Below, piece by piece: positions 24,493 through 36,336 of a stretch of DNA of 64,000 nucleotides. The stretch covers positions 13,363,713 to 13,427,712 of the forward strand of contig CAJINV010000001.1 of NCBI GenBank assembly GCA_905178155.1, read 5' to 3'. Under the pieces are notes generated by a model, which made no database searches, was not told the DNA's origin, and was given only the letters and a program-made list of their open reading frames with translations. Made by a program: the position numbers and the translations under genes. The first letter of the stretch is position 1. Each line of letters opens with the position of its first letter. Source of the DNA: Amoebophrya sp. A120. Lineage: Eukaryota > Sar > Dinophyceae > Syndiniales > Amoebophryaceae.

Positions 24493-25687
24493 CCTCGGTT
24501 TTTACAAATTAGACTGTGTCTTATCTTGCTGCTCGTCGGTCATAGGAATTTTATGTTCCAAATTTACCTGCTGCTTCATGAGGTTGTTGTTGGCGTTTTT
24601 TGACAAGTGCAATTGCAATAGCAGTTACAAGAGAAAAATAGATAACGTGTAGTCAATAAAGACGGTCGGAGGACTCCTCCGAGAAAAAAGGCAGCAGACG
24701 CCTTAGATGCAGAAGAAGAAGCAACTACGCGCTCTTTGAAAAGTAGAGTGCGAACGGTATAGCTACAAGTTGCCGTTTGTCTTCGTTCCCTCAAAGTATA
24801 GTGACTCACTCGAAGTTTCAGTCCGCTAGCGAACGTATAGACTGCTCACTAGAAGACACTGAAGGGAGGATGTTGTCTGAAGTTCAAAAAAGTAAGATAG
24901 CAGTAGTGGTAAGAGTTGTATGTCGCAACTACGAGCGAGCAGCAGCACGGTAAGTGATTCTGAAACAGAACCACTGTGTTAATATTTTCCTGGAATAACA
25001 ATGAGGGGGGAACTCTACGGCCCCACGCTGCTCTCTCCAAAACTTAAACTGCAAATGCTAATGCTTGAATGAGAAGGAGAACTCCGGTCATTAAACTTGT
25101 AGTTTACGATGTCAAAATTGCCTGCAATTGCACGAAGGAGCGCAGCACCAAAACACAAAAGGATTTTTTCAACTAAAAGCCGACAAGAAGCACTTGCTTT
25201 AGCGAAACGACAATGTTTGACATTTCGCGGCGAACCAAAAACCGATGCGGTACGAATTACCGAGAATATGTTCGCGCTTTCGAGAGCGTCAATACCGAAG
25301 TGGGACAGCACGCAGGTTCAAACAACCAAGATGAAGATATAAGAACAACCACACTCGTTGACAACGCCGCTAGGTCCTTCCTCGTGCGTCCGTGGCGAAG
25401 TGCAAATTGTTTTTCGCTTTCCTAACTTCTATCTCGCGTGGAGTTGCCAAAAAAAAACCATTCACATCGGAGATCGAAACAAGGGGAATTCAAAACACAA
25501 TGAAGCGCAAGCGAAGCTTGAATTTTCAAAACATAAACAAGAGCTTTCTCTTATGAATTGTTCTTCGCTAAGAATGGAGAGACACGATCTGGCAGCGGAA
25601 TAGGGAAGGTCAAATAGAGAACAAAATCAAACAGTGGGTGCTTTAGGAATGTAATCACGAACGCGAGGAAGTGCCATAAATTTCTTA
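24493..25687. other. Intergenic, no supported gene
   Basis: 1.2 kb upstream of isocitrate lyase. Short ORFs only. It presumably holds its promoter, but no element is recognisable. Confidence 0.55.
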
Positions 25688-26321
25688 TCATGACCTCTTA
25701 TCCGTGTCCATGCCTTGCTTCATACGGTTGATTTGGTCGGCCAAAAAATCTTCGATTTTCCGCATCCGCATCTCGTGGTCGGTGGCTACCATGCTGGTTT
25801 CGCGGGCTAACCCGTCGACCACATCCTCCACGCGATTGAGCCTTTGGTGGTGGACCTCGATTGCAATCATCTCGCGCTGTTCATCGGCCTGCTGAGACAG
25901 TGCAGCCTGCAGCAAAGCCTGCCCCATGCCGGCAGGTGCTGTTGTATCGTTGGGTAAAAATAAAATTCTTGCAGCACCGAGCTGATTTCACAAACGGATT
26001 TGTTGCTGCAACGGGAATCAAAACGAGAAACCATAACCGAAAGGCGAAAGCTAAAGACAGGATCAGGACCTCCTGGAAGCAAAAATATAATTGGAAACAC
26101 AAGCAAAAAAGTATTATACTTGGTGGCGCCATTGCGAGGTTTGCGGGCAAGGGTGAGGCGTAGGCGGCTGGCGAGTTCACGAAGGGCTGCGGCGAAAGAG
26201 GATAGTTCGCTTGCGGAACCGTCAATGCGTTGCCGAATGCCGTGTTCCCGAAACCTGGCATGTTGGTCCGCATGGGGGAACCTCCGACAAGCGGGTCGTA
26301 GCTGCCAAAAGGCGAGGACAT
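25688..26321 (-). CDS. Small protein, Pro-rich head and coiled-coil tail
   Basis: Exons 26120-26321 and 25688-25938 join through a 181-bp GTATAA..ACAG intron (a split Thr codon closes the frame), giving 150 aa. Residues 1-70 are Pro/Ala/Asn/Gly-rich (MSSPFGSYDPLVGGSPM start). Residues 75-150 form one long charged helix (ALLQAALSQQADEQREMIAIE; RMRKIEDFLADQINRMKQG). This looks like a small structural or adaptor protein, and no family is recognised. Confidence 0.65.
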
Positions 26322-27071
26322 TTTGCTCGTAGGAAGATGGTATGAAAAACCAAAGTTTCGTATTTGTACAGATACAGGGACAGAAGCAGGTGGGGAATAG
26401 AGATGCACCACCACACGCGAGGATAGTAAAGTGAGAAAAATCAAAGTGACAAAATACAATCTCCAGAGGGCAGTAGAGATGCTGTGTTTTATTTTGCCAG
26501 TGCACTGGTGACGTCGTTCTATGTAAGTCTTGCTTTGTACGACCAGCCTAGCGACAAGAAAAAGTACGAAGCACGTGAGTAAGTACGCAGAGAGGCACGA
26601 CCGAAGCACTTTGCACTGCGTCATGGTGCACGATAAATCGATGCAGAACGACATACCACCGAAGAGTTGTAGAGATGCCGCACGGAGTCAAAGACGCGCA
26701 AAACACTTTCATAATTAGACAGAAGGTGAGATAACTGACCGATGAGAATGTTTTTTTCTGTTTTTCCAATGTACAGACGCAATGGCAGGAGGTGTAGTGA
26801 ATGCATCTGCATCCGTGTGGAACGATACCGAGCTCTACCATTGTTGTGACCGAATCAGGATCGATACAAAACGCACTTGAGTACAACACAATGGAGCTAT
26901 TTCATGGCATACGGAACAAAACTTTCTGTCTGCAAAAAAGGAGGTGTGCGCCTACCGCTGCCTTGATGGTGGTGCGACAAATTAGTAGAAGTCATGGCTC
27001 CTAAGTAGAGCCGGCAAATTTAAAAAAATAGCGTCGCGTTTATGTCGTCTACATAACTTCATGTGTGGGAA
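26322..27071. other. Intergenic spacer
   Basis: 750 bp with no supported gene on either strand. Confidence 0.55.
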
Positions 27072-28451
27072 CTAACTGTGCACTGTTCTTGCGAAAATTG
27101 CCTCGAACTTTTGCTGCACTAGAGAACTGAGTTTCTCAGTATCAACTTCTACATCAGCACTTTCCCCAACGTCGAAAACCGGCGGTAGCAGCCCCCGCTC
27201 TTTCAACACTTCATGGTTCCAGAAGCGGTTCCTGTACCTCTCCCCACTATCGCACAACACCGTGCAAATCACCGCATTTTCTGGTAGTTGTGCGGCGGCG
27301 TGCAAACAGGCCACGAGGTGCGCGCCCGAACTGCTCCCGCAGAAATGGTTCTCGACGTATCGCAGGTAGTGGCAGAGCAAGACCGCGTCTTCGTCGGACA
27401 CCGAGACCGCATCGTCCACGAACGGTAATGCCTTCTGAAAGTTCTTGGTGATGCGATTCAGCCCAAAGCCCTCCATGATGGTGTCGTCTATCCTTTGCTG
27501 CCGGTGGCCCTCCCTCTCCACCTCTGGGTTGTAGCACAGATTCGTCTGCACTTTGAATTGCAGTGAGCTGCCCGGGGGGTCGGCGAGTATGACTTTTGTT
27601 TGGTTGTTGCTCTGCTCCTTAAAATATCTGCCACAGCCCGCAATGGTCCCTCCAGTGCCCGCGGACATGACGAAGGCGTCGAAAGGAATGGCGATCCGAT
27701 TTTCATCTCTCTCTCGTCGCACCAAATTTTTCGCCTGCTCCCAGATTTCTGGCCCGGTCTCTGTGTAATGGTCGCGCCAATTCACTTCGTTCTCGAACTG
27801 ATCGCAAAAGTAGGCCCCCGCTTTTTTGCACGCCCGCATGCAGACTTGCGAATACTGCTCCGGACTGGAATAGCTGGTCGGCTTGCACAAGTGCACCGTG
27901 GCGTTGTACTGTCTCATCAAGTTCAGCTTCTCTTTCTCGCAGTCATCCGGTACGTACAGGTGACATTCGAGGTTTTTCTCGTGACACAGCTTCGCTAGTG
28001 AAACCCCCGTGCTGCCAGAAGTACCCTCGTACAAACTTGTCTTCCCTTTGCGCAAGCACTCCGCGACCAGACGATTGGCGACCCGATCTTTCAGGGACTC
28101 ACCTGGGTTCTCGTACTCGCACTTCGCAAAAATGCGTCGACCGGTCAGGGCGGAAAGGTGTGAGAGCTCGACAAGAGACGTCTGAAATTCTTTTACTGGT
28201 CGCTCCTTGCGGTCTTCAGGTTTTTCATCGTTCCGATCGAGTACGTCGCCCTGGGTGACATGATCATCTTCCGACGTCCTGGTTCGGGTTGTAGGAGAAG
28301 AATCCCCGCCTTTAATATTTCGTCGACTCTCCAGCGCGAGTACAAGCTCTGCACGATTGACAAGAAAGTCCAGCAACACTGCAATGGCGACGGTAGTCAA
28401 CAAGAGAGTCGAGTACGCTCCCGAATCCAGAATGTCAAGAACCATGTTCAT
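27072..28451 (-). CDS. Cysteine synthase-like PLP enzyme, membrane-anchored
   Basis: Single-exon ORF of 459 aa from the ATG at 28451. It is a fold-type II PLP enzyme of the O-acetylserine sulfhydrylase / cystathionine beta-synthase family. The PLP lysine is in NPGESLKDR (Lys 121), the substrate loop is GTSGSTG (about 144-149), and the phosphate-binding loop is SAGTGGTIAG. The C-terminal SGAHL and LCDSGERY motifs also fit. An N-terminal hydrophobic helix (LLLTTVAIAVLLDFLV, about 16-31) followed by a charged linker of some 55 residues suggests a membrane anchor facing the catalytic domain to the cytosol or an organelle. Fungal 'cysteine synthase 2' proteins have a similar layout. No heme or CBS domain is visible. 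The expected reaction is cysteine formation from an activated serine and sulfide, though the exact substrate is inferred. Confidence 0.9.
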   Translation of the reverse strand: MNMVLDILDSGAYSTLLLTTVAIAVLLDFLVNRAELVLALESRRNIKGGDSSPTTRTRTSEDDHVTQGDVLDRNDEKPEDRKERPVKEFQTSLVELSHLSALTGRRIFAKCEYENPGESLKDRVANRLVAECLRKGKTSLYEGTSGSTGVSLAKLCHEKNLECHLYVPDDCEKEKLNLMRQYNATVHLCKPTSYSSPEQYSQVCMRACKKAGAYFCDQFENEVNWRDHYTETGPEIWEQAKNLVRRERDENRIAIPFDAFVMSAGTGGTIAGCGRYFKEQSNNQTKVILADPPGSSLQFKVQTNLCYNPEVEREGHRQQRIDDTIMEGFGLNRITKNFQKALPFVDDAVSVSDEDAVLLCHYLRYVENHFCGSSSGAHLVACLHAAAQLPENAVICTVLCDSGERYRNRFWNHEVLKERGLLPPVFDVGESADVEVDTEKLSSLVQQKFEAIFARTVHS

Positions 28452-29537
28452 TCTGAAAGTTTACATAATTACGCCAGCCTTTCTTGTTCTAGTGATTGTT
28501 AAGGTTTCAAAAAGGTCAGCCACTACGGAACAAGTCTAGGGGGGGCTTGCAAAACAGTGGGCGGGGCAGAACCTGAGTCAATCATTCAGACACAGTGCCG
28601 CATCACTTTTAGAGCCTATGGGATTTTGGTCGAGATCAACCATCGATGTGTCGTGTGTATGATCAATCTCTTCTTTTCGCTCTATTTGATCAGCACGTGA
28701 TCCCAGACACGGTCTTTTTTTTGACACGGTTACGATCGCTTTTTCGAACAAGGCATAGCTATTTTCAAGATCATCACCTGGTAGTAAAGTTTTACGCTTT
28801 TGTCTACAAAATCCGCTTGCCTGACGTGAAACGATTTCATCTTCACATTGATCTAGAATTGGTAACGGATACTGGTGTTCACACTGATGATCCACTTTTC
28901 CTACAGAGAAAATCACGAAGCTTGTGGCGCTTTAGTCCCTGTAACCAACAGATGAAGACTATCGCCAATTGCAATTTGATTTTGAAACGAAATTCAAACC
29001 CCATTACACTCACATCTCCGCCTCCAAATAAGTCTTGCAGCCAAAAGCCACATGCACGGTTGCATTCACTGGTTATTCACATGACAACAGACAAAGTCTG
29101 GGTACAAGGAGCAGGTGCTGATACATTTACATTAATTTCGCTCTTGACGCAGGCGTCGTCTAGATGATTGTACACAACGACAACCGGTAAAACGAAAATC
29201 ATGACGATAGGTGCATTTTGAACCTAACTATTTCTGGAAAAAAATCATACACAAGTTCAGTGGCCAAATTTTGATTTCATTTTCAAAGCAATTTGTCTTT
29301 CTGAAAAAACAAACCACCACATTGGTACACATTTCGACAAATAGGTTTTAGCTTCGAAAGCTAGCAATAGAATTGGAAGATGATGACATTTGACTTCAGT
29401 CAAAAAACGCCAGTACAACGCAATGCGAAGGGCAATAGCCTGTCACTGTAATTCGTTGATACATGATACTGCACTGGTGCATTTGGTGTCCGTTGTTTAC
29501 ATTGCCGGCATGCACAGCGCCAGGGCCACCATGACGA
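28452..29537. other. Intergenic, no supported gene
   Basis: 1.09 kb. A 112-codon minus-strand ORF at 28578-28916 lacks a motif or splice partner. AT-rich sequence otherwise. Confidence 0.5.
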
Positions 29538-32245
29538 TTACGAAGACTGCGTCTTCCACAGTCGTGCCGCCTGCGCAAGAAAGCCGAGCATGTTCTGTGA
29601 TTCCGGCTCCTGATCTTTTTCCGCTTCCGCCGCATCTGCTTGCACTGCCGTCGTGTTCACGGCTTTTGTCGGACTTGGGTCCTTGCCGTCGACTCCCTGA
29701 CGTACCGAAAACGGGACTAATTTTGTACGGATTGGCAATATCGGACTCATTGGCCGGCTAGGTGGGTCGTTCATCGGCATCGGGAAACGACTGACCGGTC
29801 GTGGCTTCGTTGGGGTTGGACTGAGAATATCCATTTTTCCTACCGGCTTTTTGTCGCTGTTGTGAAGATTTGTAGTAGTTTCCATCGCACTTTTCTCAGC
29901 TTTTATTTTCTGGCTGTTGCCATCGTGCTTCACCTTTGATGTAGTTTCTATTTCACTCTCTTCCTCCTGCGTAGTTACAATTTCGTCGTCTGTTGCGTCA
30001 GCGACCAGCAGGGTGACTGCCTCGTCGTCCTTTGCTCTTTCTGTAGTTTGCGACGCGGACGGAGGTTCCTGCGGCTGCCCTGCGACTTGCTCCTCTTCCT
30101 TCTGGGGCGACACATACAACCGGCTTTCTGGCGACTTTTCCTCGTCGCTGGAACTCGAGAAGCCCCGCAGGATGTCTCGCAAAACTTCTCCGTTCCGCTG
30201 CAATTTCGCGGCCCAGCCGATTTTGCTCTGTTCAGAGGTTCGACGCGTGGATGGGGTCGTGTTTGCGGGAGCAGTCGGGCTCGGCTCGCATTCGCTCGCG
30301 CGCCGCGGCTTGCTCTCCGAGTTATTGTTAGCCTTCTTGTCGGTGGTACTGCCCTTGACGATGCCGCTTGGATTTCCTTGTCCGTTGTTCTCAGCTGGTG
30401 TTCTCTCTGGAGAAAGAACGACCACCGGACCGTCGACACTTTCGTCTGCTTTTGGATCGACGTTCTCGTTCGCACTTGATATTGTCCCTTCCCCGTCTTC
30501 ACTACTGTTCTTGCTTGTCTGCCTACTACTCGGACCACTTGTTCCATTCCGCTTCTGTGCAGCACTGAGTGGCGACCGACAATCCAGAAAAGAGTCCTCG
30601 AATTCCTCCGCGACCGAACCGGGATGAGACGAATTCGCGGGGGAAATCCGGTCATCTCGGGATTTGTCGATTGCAGCGCTGCTATGCAGTTCCACTCTCT
30701 TTGCTGGCTTGCTAGTACTGCTGCTAGTTGTATTAGCCGGGTTAATATCCGCTTTCTTTCGTGTCGCACTATCGGCGTCTTCTGCTGTCCCTTGTCCAGA
30801 ACTGGAAGCTCCACTATTCGCACGTATGCTCGACCCGACGGTGGGAATTCCCTCGTTGAGGGAGGGTCTACGGCTGAGATCTTGTTCGGAGGCTGCGTTT
30901 GGAGCCGAGATGCTAGAACTGCTGCTGGATGGGCCACCAGATGTGCTCGACGTACCTTTGTTTTTTGTTGAAGATTGTTTGAAGTGAATTCAGAAAATTA
31001 CGCTAAATTCTTTTTGAAACAGAGTCAGAGCGGGAGGCCGCCATCTCGGCTTTTCACAAAAGTCTTAGTTGAAGTACCCGATGGCCGCTTCTTCGGAAGA
31101 GGCGCCGCTGAAACCACGTCACGTACGGATGCAGCACCAGTGGGAGGTTTGCTCGGTATGACCGGTGGCCGCGCTCGTCCCGAAGGAGGTAGCTGCACAT
31201 GATTCCTTGATGACAAAAGCGCCGTGGTACTGTGGTCCGGGAGAAGGTTGGGTCTCGCATTGGCAGAAGGTGGTGCCCCAACTCGAGGGGTGAGGCAGAA
31301 GGCCGGAAAATTCCCCGTGGGACTGCGTGCCGCCAAAGGACTCCGAGCTCCGGGTGCGAATGTCACCGCTGACGCAACTGGTCCACCGGTTGGAATTTTG
31401 TTATACGACGAGGGTTGTTGAGTACTACTCTGCACCGCCGGCTTTTTCCCTGCTGCAGTAGATGATGTTGAAGAAGACGCGCCAGAGGCTGCACCCGTAG
31501 GCCCGTTTCGCGCTGAAGCTGGCGGCATCGGCCACCGGAGCGTCTGGCAACCGCTTGGGAGAGGCGCTGGACCTCCGCGAAAAGCCGGCCCGTTTCCGAG
31601 TAAAAGCGTGCTGCTATTCGTCGGCGGTAGTACTCGTGGCGCGGCTGTTGTTGTTTTCACCGTCGTTGTAGATCGCGGATTCAGAAGATCTCTCGGGCCG
31701 GCGCAGGACGAGGAGCGTGACAGCGAAGTTCTTCGACTGTCGGCCAGCGCCGGTTTGTCGAGGCGTTGGGATTTCCTTTGGCTTTGCGGCTCCTTTTCCA
31801 CTTCTATATCCCCCTCTTCCTCTTCTGGTATTATAGCAACCGGCTCGACAGCATCTGCGTCGATTGTCGTCACCGAGGAACTTACTGCAGCTTTGACAGG
31901 CGAGGAGCCAACACCTCTCAACACATTCTTACTGCTGGATGACGAAGCGCCTGCTGTCGCCACCACGACCCCCGGCGTACAAGCATTTCTCGTAGGCGTG
32001 GAAACCGCGACCTGCGCACGAAACCGCCGCGGCGAGAGACTCGCGGAGATGTACCGCCGTACCGCGTTATTCAGGTTCTCGACCGGCGGCGGCTGTGCCC
32101 GTGGCGTCGCGAGTCCCGCGAACCCAGGCACCCCGGCAATGCTTGTTCGGCGGACCACGCTAGAGGCCGGGGGGCCTCCTTGCGGTGAAATCACGGGAGA
32201 AACGAAAAGCATATCGGCAAGAAGTGCTACTCCGGACACGGTCAC
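29538..32245 (-). CDS. Long disordered Ser/Thr/Pro-rich protein
   Basis: Two long minus-strand frames join through a 122-bp GTACTT..AAAG intron (30956-31077), and the split Gly codon closes the frame, giving about 861 aa. Exons are 31078-32245 and 29538-30955. The frame opens at 32245 with GTG just after a possible acceptor (CTACAG), so a 5' exon is likely. The first ATG is near 32213. The protein is almost wholly low complexity (runs of Ser, Thr, Pro, Ala, Glu), with many SP/TP dipeptides (SPER, SPTPTKP, RPMSPIL) that could be kinase sites. It ends in a short amphipathic helix (GFLAQAARLWK). The function is unknown. Antisense ORFs of up to 236 aa are shadows. Confidence 0.6.
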
Positions 32246-33220
32246 GGACTGTAGCCGTTACATACAGATTAAAAATTACTTACATGAATGAATTCGCAGC
32301 CACGGTAGTTCGTGGCAAGCCCTGAAAAAAATCCAATTGGTTTGTAAAGCTCCTAGAACGAACTTTCGAATGTGGAAGTTGAAAAGTTGCTCAGAAACAA
32401 GCCATGAACCGGAATGATTTTTTCACAACGGCTTACACGATTCATCGATTTGAAGATGGAGTAAAACAGGCCCCGAATTCTGGATACCCACACCGCTGTT
32501 GTTCCCTTTCTGATCTTTTCCTACGAAGACTTTACGAAATGAATGAAATGCTGAAGGCCCCACCCACGACAGAAATATGCGTTTCCAAATTTGACTACAG
32601 GTTATATACCGATTTTGGTTAAGATCTTAACCGACTTTTTTGCAAAAAAACCATCCCACCCAGCAGCAAAGCGACATCTAAACTGGATACCGCAGAAAAT
32701 GTTGACCACATCAAACTGACTGTAAGCACCTCTGTAGGAACATGAGCAAGATAGCAGGCGTCAATCCGGCTGTGTCAGTAGAATATTATTTGCACCTATC
32801 TGCCTATTTCATTCCCGTTTGTTTCACTTGCCCTGAGATAGTGCGGTGCTGCAGGCATCTCAACCGCGGCAAAATTATGATTCGTAGCTCTTACTTCTTA
32901 ACTTTTGCAGCTCATTTTTTGTTATCTTTTGTTCAGGTCAGTTTTCATATATTCTCTAAAGGGTACAAGCTTGTTAGCACCACGCCCTCAACGCAGTGCA
33001 AACAGGACTTGTGAATCCTTCCCTTCGCATACGAGCAACCCAGTCCTTCGCCACCGCCGCCCTGCTGCGGCGCCGCCCGCATCGCAGAGTTTAATCGCCC
33101 CCGCCCTGTTTGGTCAGGTTCTACCATTCGTTTCCCAGAAGCGAGGCGTGCCCAACCACCACTTCTCCCCTACCTGCAGCCGGATTCCACTCGCTACGCT
33201 GGCACACCACCCCGCGGCCG
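32246..33220. other. Intergenic, with a 16-bp palindrome
   Basis: About 1 kb without a supported gene. It may contain the missing 5' exon of the disordered-protein gene. A perfect palindrome GGTTAAGATCTTAACC lies at 32617-32632. Confidence 0.45.
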
Positions 33221-35867
33221 TCACCTCAAAATGCACGGGGGAATGCGCGGCGCAGGTCGCTGCTTTCGTACCGTAGTGCCAAACGTCGTTCTGCCGTGGA
33301 ATTCCTTGCACCCCGTCCCTGGCAACAACTGCTGCAGCTGCTTCGCCCTGCTCTGCGCCTTCCAGAAGAGTCCGACGTTCGACATCGCGCTCTCGTGACT
33401 TTCCCGCACGACACTTGGTACACTTCTAACCTCGTCCGCAAAGGGAACCCCGTGCTCTTCGCGCTCATCCAACAGTAATGCCGGTCTCGCTGTCGAGGGG
33501 GCGGTGGTAGAGGTGTAGGGCGAGGAGGTGCGCCCAGGGAAGGGTGAGGCCGTTGTACGGTCGAAGCTGCGCTCGGAATGGTCTGTCGGTCTTTTACCCT
33601 TGTTTTCTTGTTCAACAATCGCCGCAGCTGATGCTGTTGCAGCTGCGGTCGATGGCAATAGTTCCACTCTTTGCTGGCCTGGCTGCACCGTCGCCTCAAG
33701 ACGTCGACCGTTCGCTGCCGACTCTGTTACTGTTTCGGCGGTTAAAAGGGTCTCATTGGCGCCATTATGTTCGACGCAATTGGATATCAAATGTAAAAAT
33801 GTCTGGCTCTGGAAGAATTCATGTTTGTCATGCTTGTCTGGCATGACTCTTAAATCTGTCACGCACGCTACCCAAGAGCTCCGCTTTTCTGTGATGCAGA
33901 AGCGCAGTTTGTCATGCAGAATAGGCAACACCTAGGAGCTCAGACACTTGTCATGCTGAGCCAGCATCTGTAGCCTCATCATGAGACGCCACCCAGCATC
34001 ACAAGTTTCCAGACCCAGACATTTTTACATTTGGTATTGGACGAGTTCTTACTATGTGCTACTTCCGGTAGTTCCTTTTCGGGCGTGGATACTGCACCAA
34101 TGAGCAAGGAACCGTCAAAGCCACCTGCCGGACTGACGACCAAAGAGGACTCGTCGACCTGCATTTGCACGTCGCCTTGCGGCTCTTGCATGTAGTCGTA
34201 TGCAGGTCCTCCTCCTGGATTTCCGCCTTCTTGCGACGGGAGATGGGCAGCTCCCAGATTTCGATGCCCCTGAGCTTGTGCGGCGTAAGAGAGGCATTCG
34301 AAAAGCTGCGACATTGGTGATGACGACACCGACTGCGTCGTAGCGACTGCGTGCATTGCAGGAAAGCGCATCTGATCGTCAGGAAAGGACTGAAGGGCGT
34401 CGTGTTGGTGGTCACCTTGCGCCGCCGCTTCCGCGGAGAACAAGTTCCGCCCCTTCATCTCTGTGTGCAGAAACTCACTCGTTTCGCGTGCAGGAGGTGC
34501 CTGTATTTCAACGCCCGTCGGCATATTGCTTACAGAACCCATTCCTCCTCCGTATTTCTGCGCTATGAGCTCCAGAGAAAGCGTCGAACGCGTTTTCTTC
34601 CACGCGGAAAAACAGCGGTGCAGCAGCTTGAGGCTCTCCCAGGCCCGCTCTTTTGCAGCAGCGGCCCGTGCTAACATGTCCTCGCGCTCCCTCGTCAAAA
34701 TCAGTCGCGCAGCACCACGACGAAGGGAGTCTTGGTGCTGCCTGTAAGCGTCCCTTTGGCGCGCTTTTTTGCTGACGCGGTTTACTGCCCAGGACCTGTA
34801 TTATTCCACAAAAAAGCGATCGCGCTGAAATCAATTGCTCAGCCTGTCAAGAGACGGATTTCAACGTTGTTCCATATCACGCATAGTTAACTGCAGTACT
34901 ACGGAACCAATATATTCATCCACCATTACCTCCAATTCGTGAGGAGTGGCGGAACGACCTTGCCAAGTCTGAATTCTTTCGCCACGATTCCTGCACACGT
35001 CAAGGTTTTCCGCTCGCTCGCACGCTCTAGCCACCGTCGGAGCTTGAAGCGCAGCCGGCATTGAAGGACGTGCTGGGATAAATCAGTTCGTTTGGAAGTG
35101 CGAAAAGAACTTGCTGATTCTATTGCTAATCTGATACATAGTGACTTGCAGAATTCAGTCGAAAGAATGAAAAGTTTGAATTTCAAATTCACCACGAGAA
35201 CTCTCGTGAAAAAATCAAATCCTTCTACCTGCCGTGCAAGATCCCCCATCAACCTCTTACGCTTGCCGGCAATCGCGAGCTCGATCCAGGCTCGGATGCA
35301 GGTCTTTTCGATTCTGCATTTCGCAAACAGATTCGCCCTGCCGCGAAGGCGGCGCTCCTCCTGGTTCCGTAGTGCGTGACGCCGTAAGCTTCCGCAGGCA
35401 TTCTTCATGCGTCGCGTCTGGATGACGCTGGTTGCTCCATACTGTCGCTGCCGGAGGGCGTGTAGACAGTGAAAAGCGCGCCATCCCTGTCGCAGTATCT
35501 TTCTCCGCTCGGCAAGCTCGTGCCACCTGAGTATCGATAGCGCAATAAGTAATGAGGAAGATCAACATGTGAGCACAATGCAGCCTTCGACATAATATTT
35601 CCTCGCAAGTGCGAGCACTTTTTCTCATCACATGCGCGTCAGTGTAGCAGGAGCAGCTTACCGCCTCCACAAGCCAGCCTTCTGTAGCGCTTGGACCTTC
35701 GTAGCTTTTTGCGCGTAGCCTTCTTTCTGGTGGCTGCAAAAGTCCTTCCAATGCGCAAAAAAACGGCCTGCGACTTCCTGCTCAAGGTTCGCGCGCAAGG
35801 ATCGAATTACCCTACACGCAATCCGCTTCACCCAAAATCGCAACGCACGCACGTTGAGCTCATCCAT
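33221..35867 (-). CDS. Sfi1-like centrin-binding repeat protein
   Basis: Exons 35662-35867, 35229-35526, 34930-35072 and 34795 down to about 34030 join in phase across GTA..AG introns of 135, 156 and 134 bp. The frame then meets an introner-like element and continues in the frame 33221 to about 33784. Repeated helices with the pattern of Sfi1 centrin-binding repeats (a Trp near the end of each 20-25 residue unit) are seen: LRFWVKRI, FFAHWKDF, RWHELAERRK, GWRAFHCLHAL, RAWIELAIAGKRK, LRRWLERASERK, SWAVNRVSKKA and FSAWKKTRS. Sfi1-type proteins are extended filaments at spindle poles and basal bodies. The C-terminal part is Ser/Thr/Ala-rich. The start at 35867 is the first ATG, so upstream exons cannot be excluded. 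Confidence 0.65.
33785..34036. mobile_element. Introner-like element 2
   Basis: A 252-bp copy of the element at 16248-16498, in the same orientation. The inverted ends TATCAAATGTAAAAATGTC and GACATTTTTACATTTGGTA are flanked by the 5-bp duplication TTGGA at 33780-33784 and 34037-34041 (6 bp ATTGGA if the shared A is counted). It lies inside the coding frame of the Sfi1-like gene. Precise removal with one copy of the duplication would rejoin the two frames (Ser-Ser-Asn-Cys-Val). A donor GT inside the repeat and the nearest AG do not share phase. A longer canonical intron (donor GTAAGAAC near 34053, acceptor AACAG about 90 bp beyond the other end) is an alternative. Confidence 0.85.
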
Positions 35868-36336
35868 GTTCGTTCGGTCTTTATCTGGCAAGAACCGCTA
35901 CAGACTCAATAGGATGTTCTACAACTTCGCAACATATTCATTGCAAGTCAGTCTTGAGGACTTTTGAATCAATGGAGACGAAACTCAAAAAACGCAGCTT
36001 CATCACACAGTACCGCGAAGACTAGTTGAAGTTGAATCTCAGAAAATCGTGTTGCGGAAATTGGCTTCATCATTTGCTCTCGGACGAATCGCGTTTGCAT
36101 CTCGACACTGATCTGCTTGTGTGGCCTTCATGGTCCTTTCTTCATTCGCCTCTCTCCGAAAAAAAGTCATCATTTGCTTCTGATTGGCGCCATGATCGAT
36201 CCATGTGAACACAATTGTCGTTTCCTTTTGTCCAGCACAGGCACCGGCAAAGCATTTCAATCACATCGCAACAGGTTTTTAATTCTACTCGTCCCTTGTT
36301 TCTAAACAAAATAATGCACTTCATCAATCTGAACTT
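35868..36336. other. Intergenic spacer
   Basis: 469 bp with no supported gene. It could contain an additional 5' exon of the Sfi1-like gene, but none is identified. Confidence 0.5.

Noticed and set aside
28578-28916. 112-codon minus-strand ORF
   Set aside because: No ATG-supported start, no family resemblance and no splice partner.
29917-30627. 236-codon plus-strand ORF
   Set aside because: Antisense shadow of the Ser/Thr-rich minus-strand gene.
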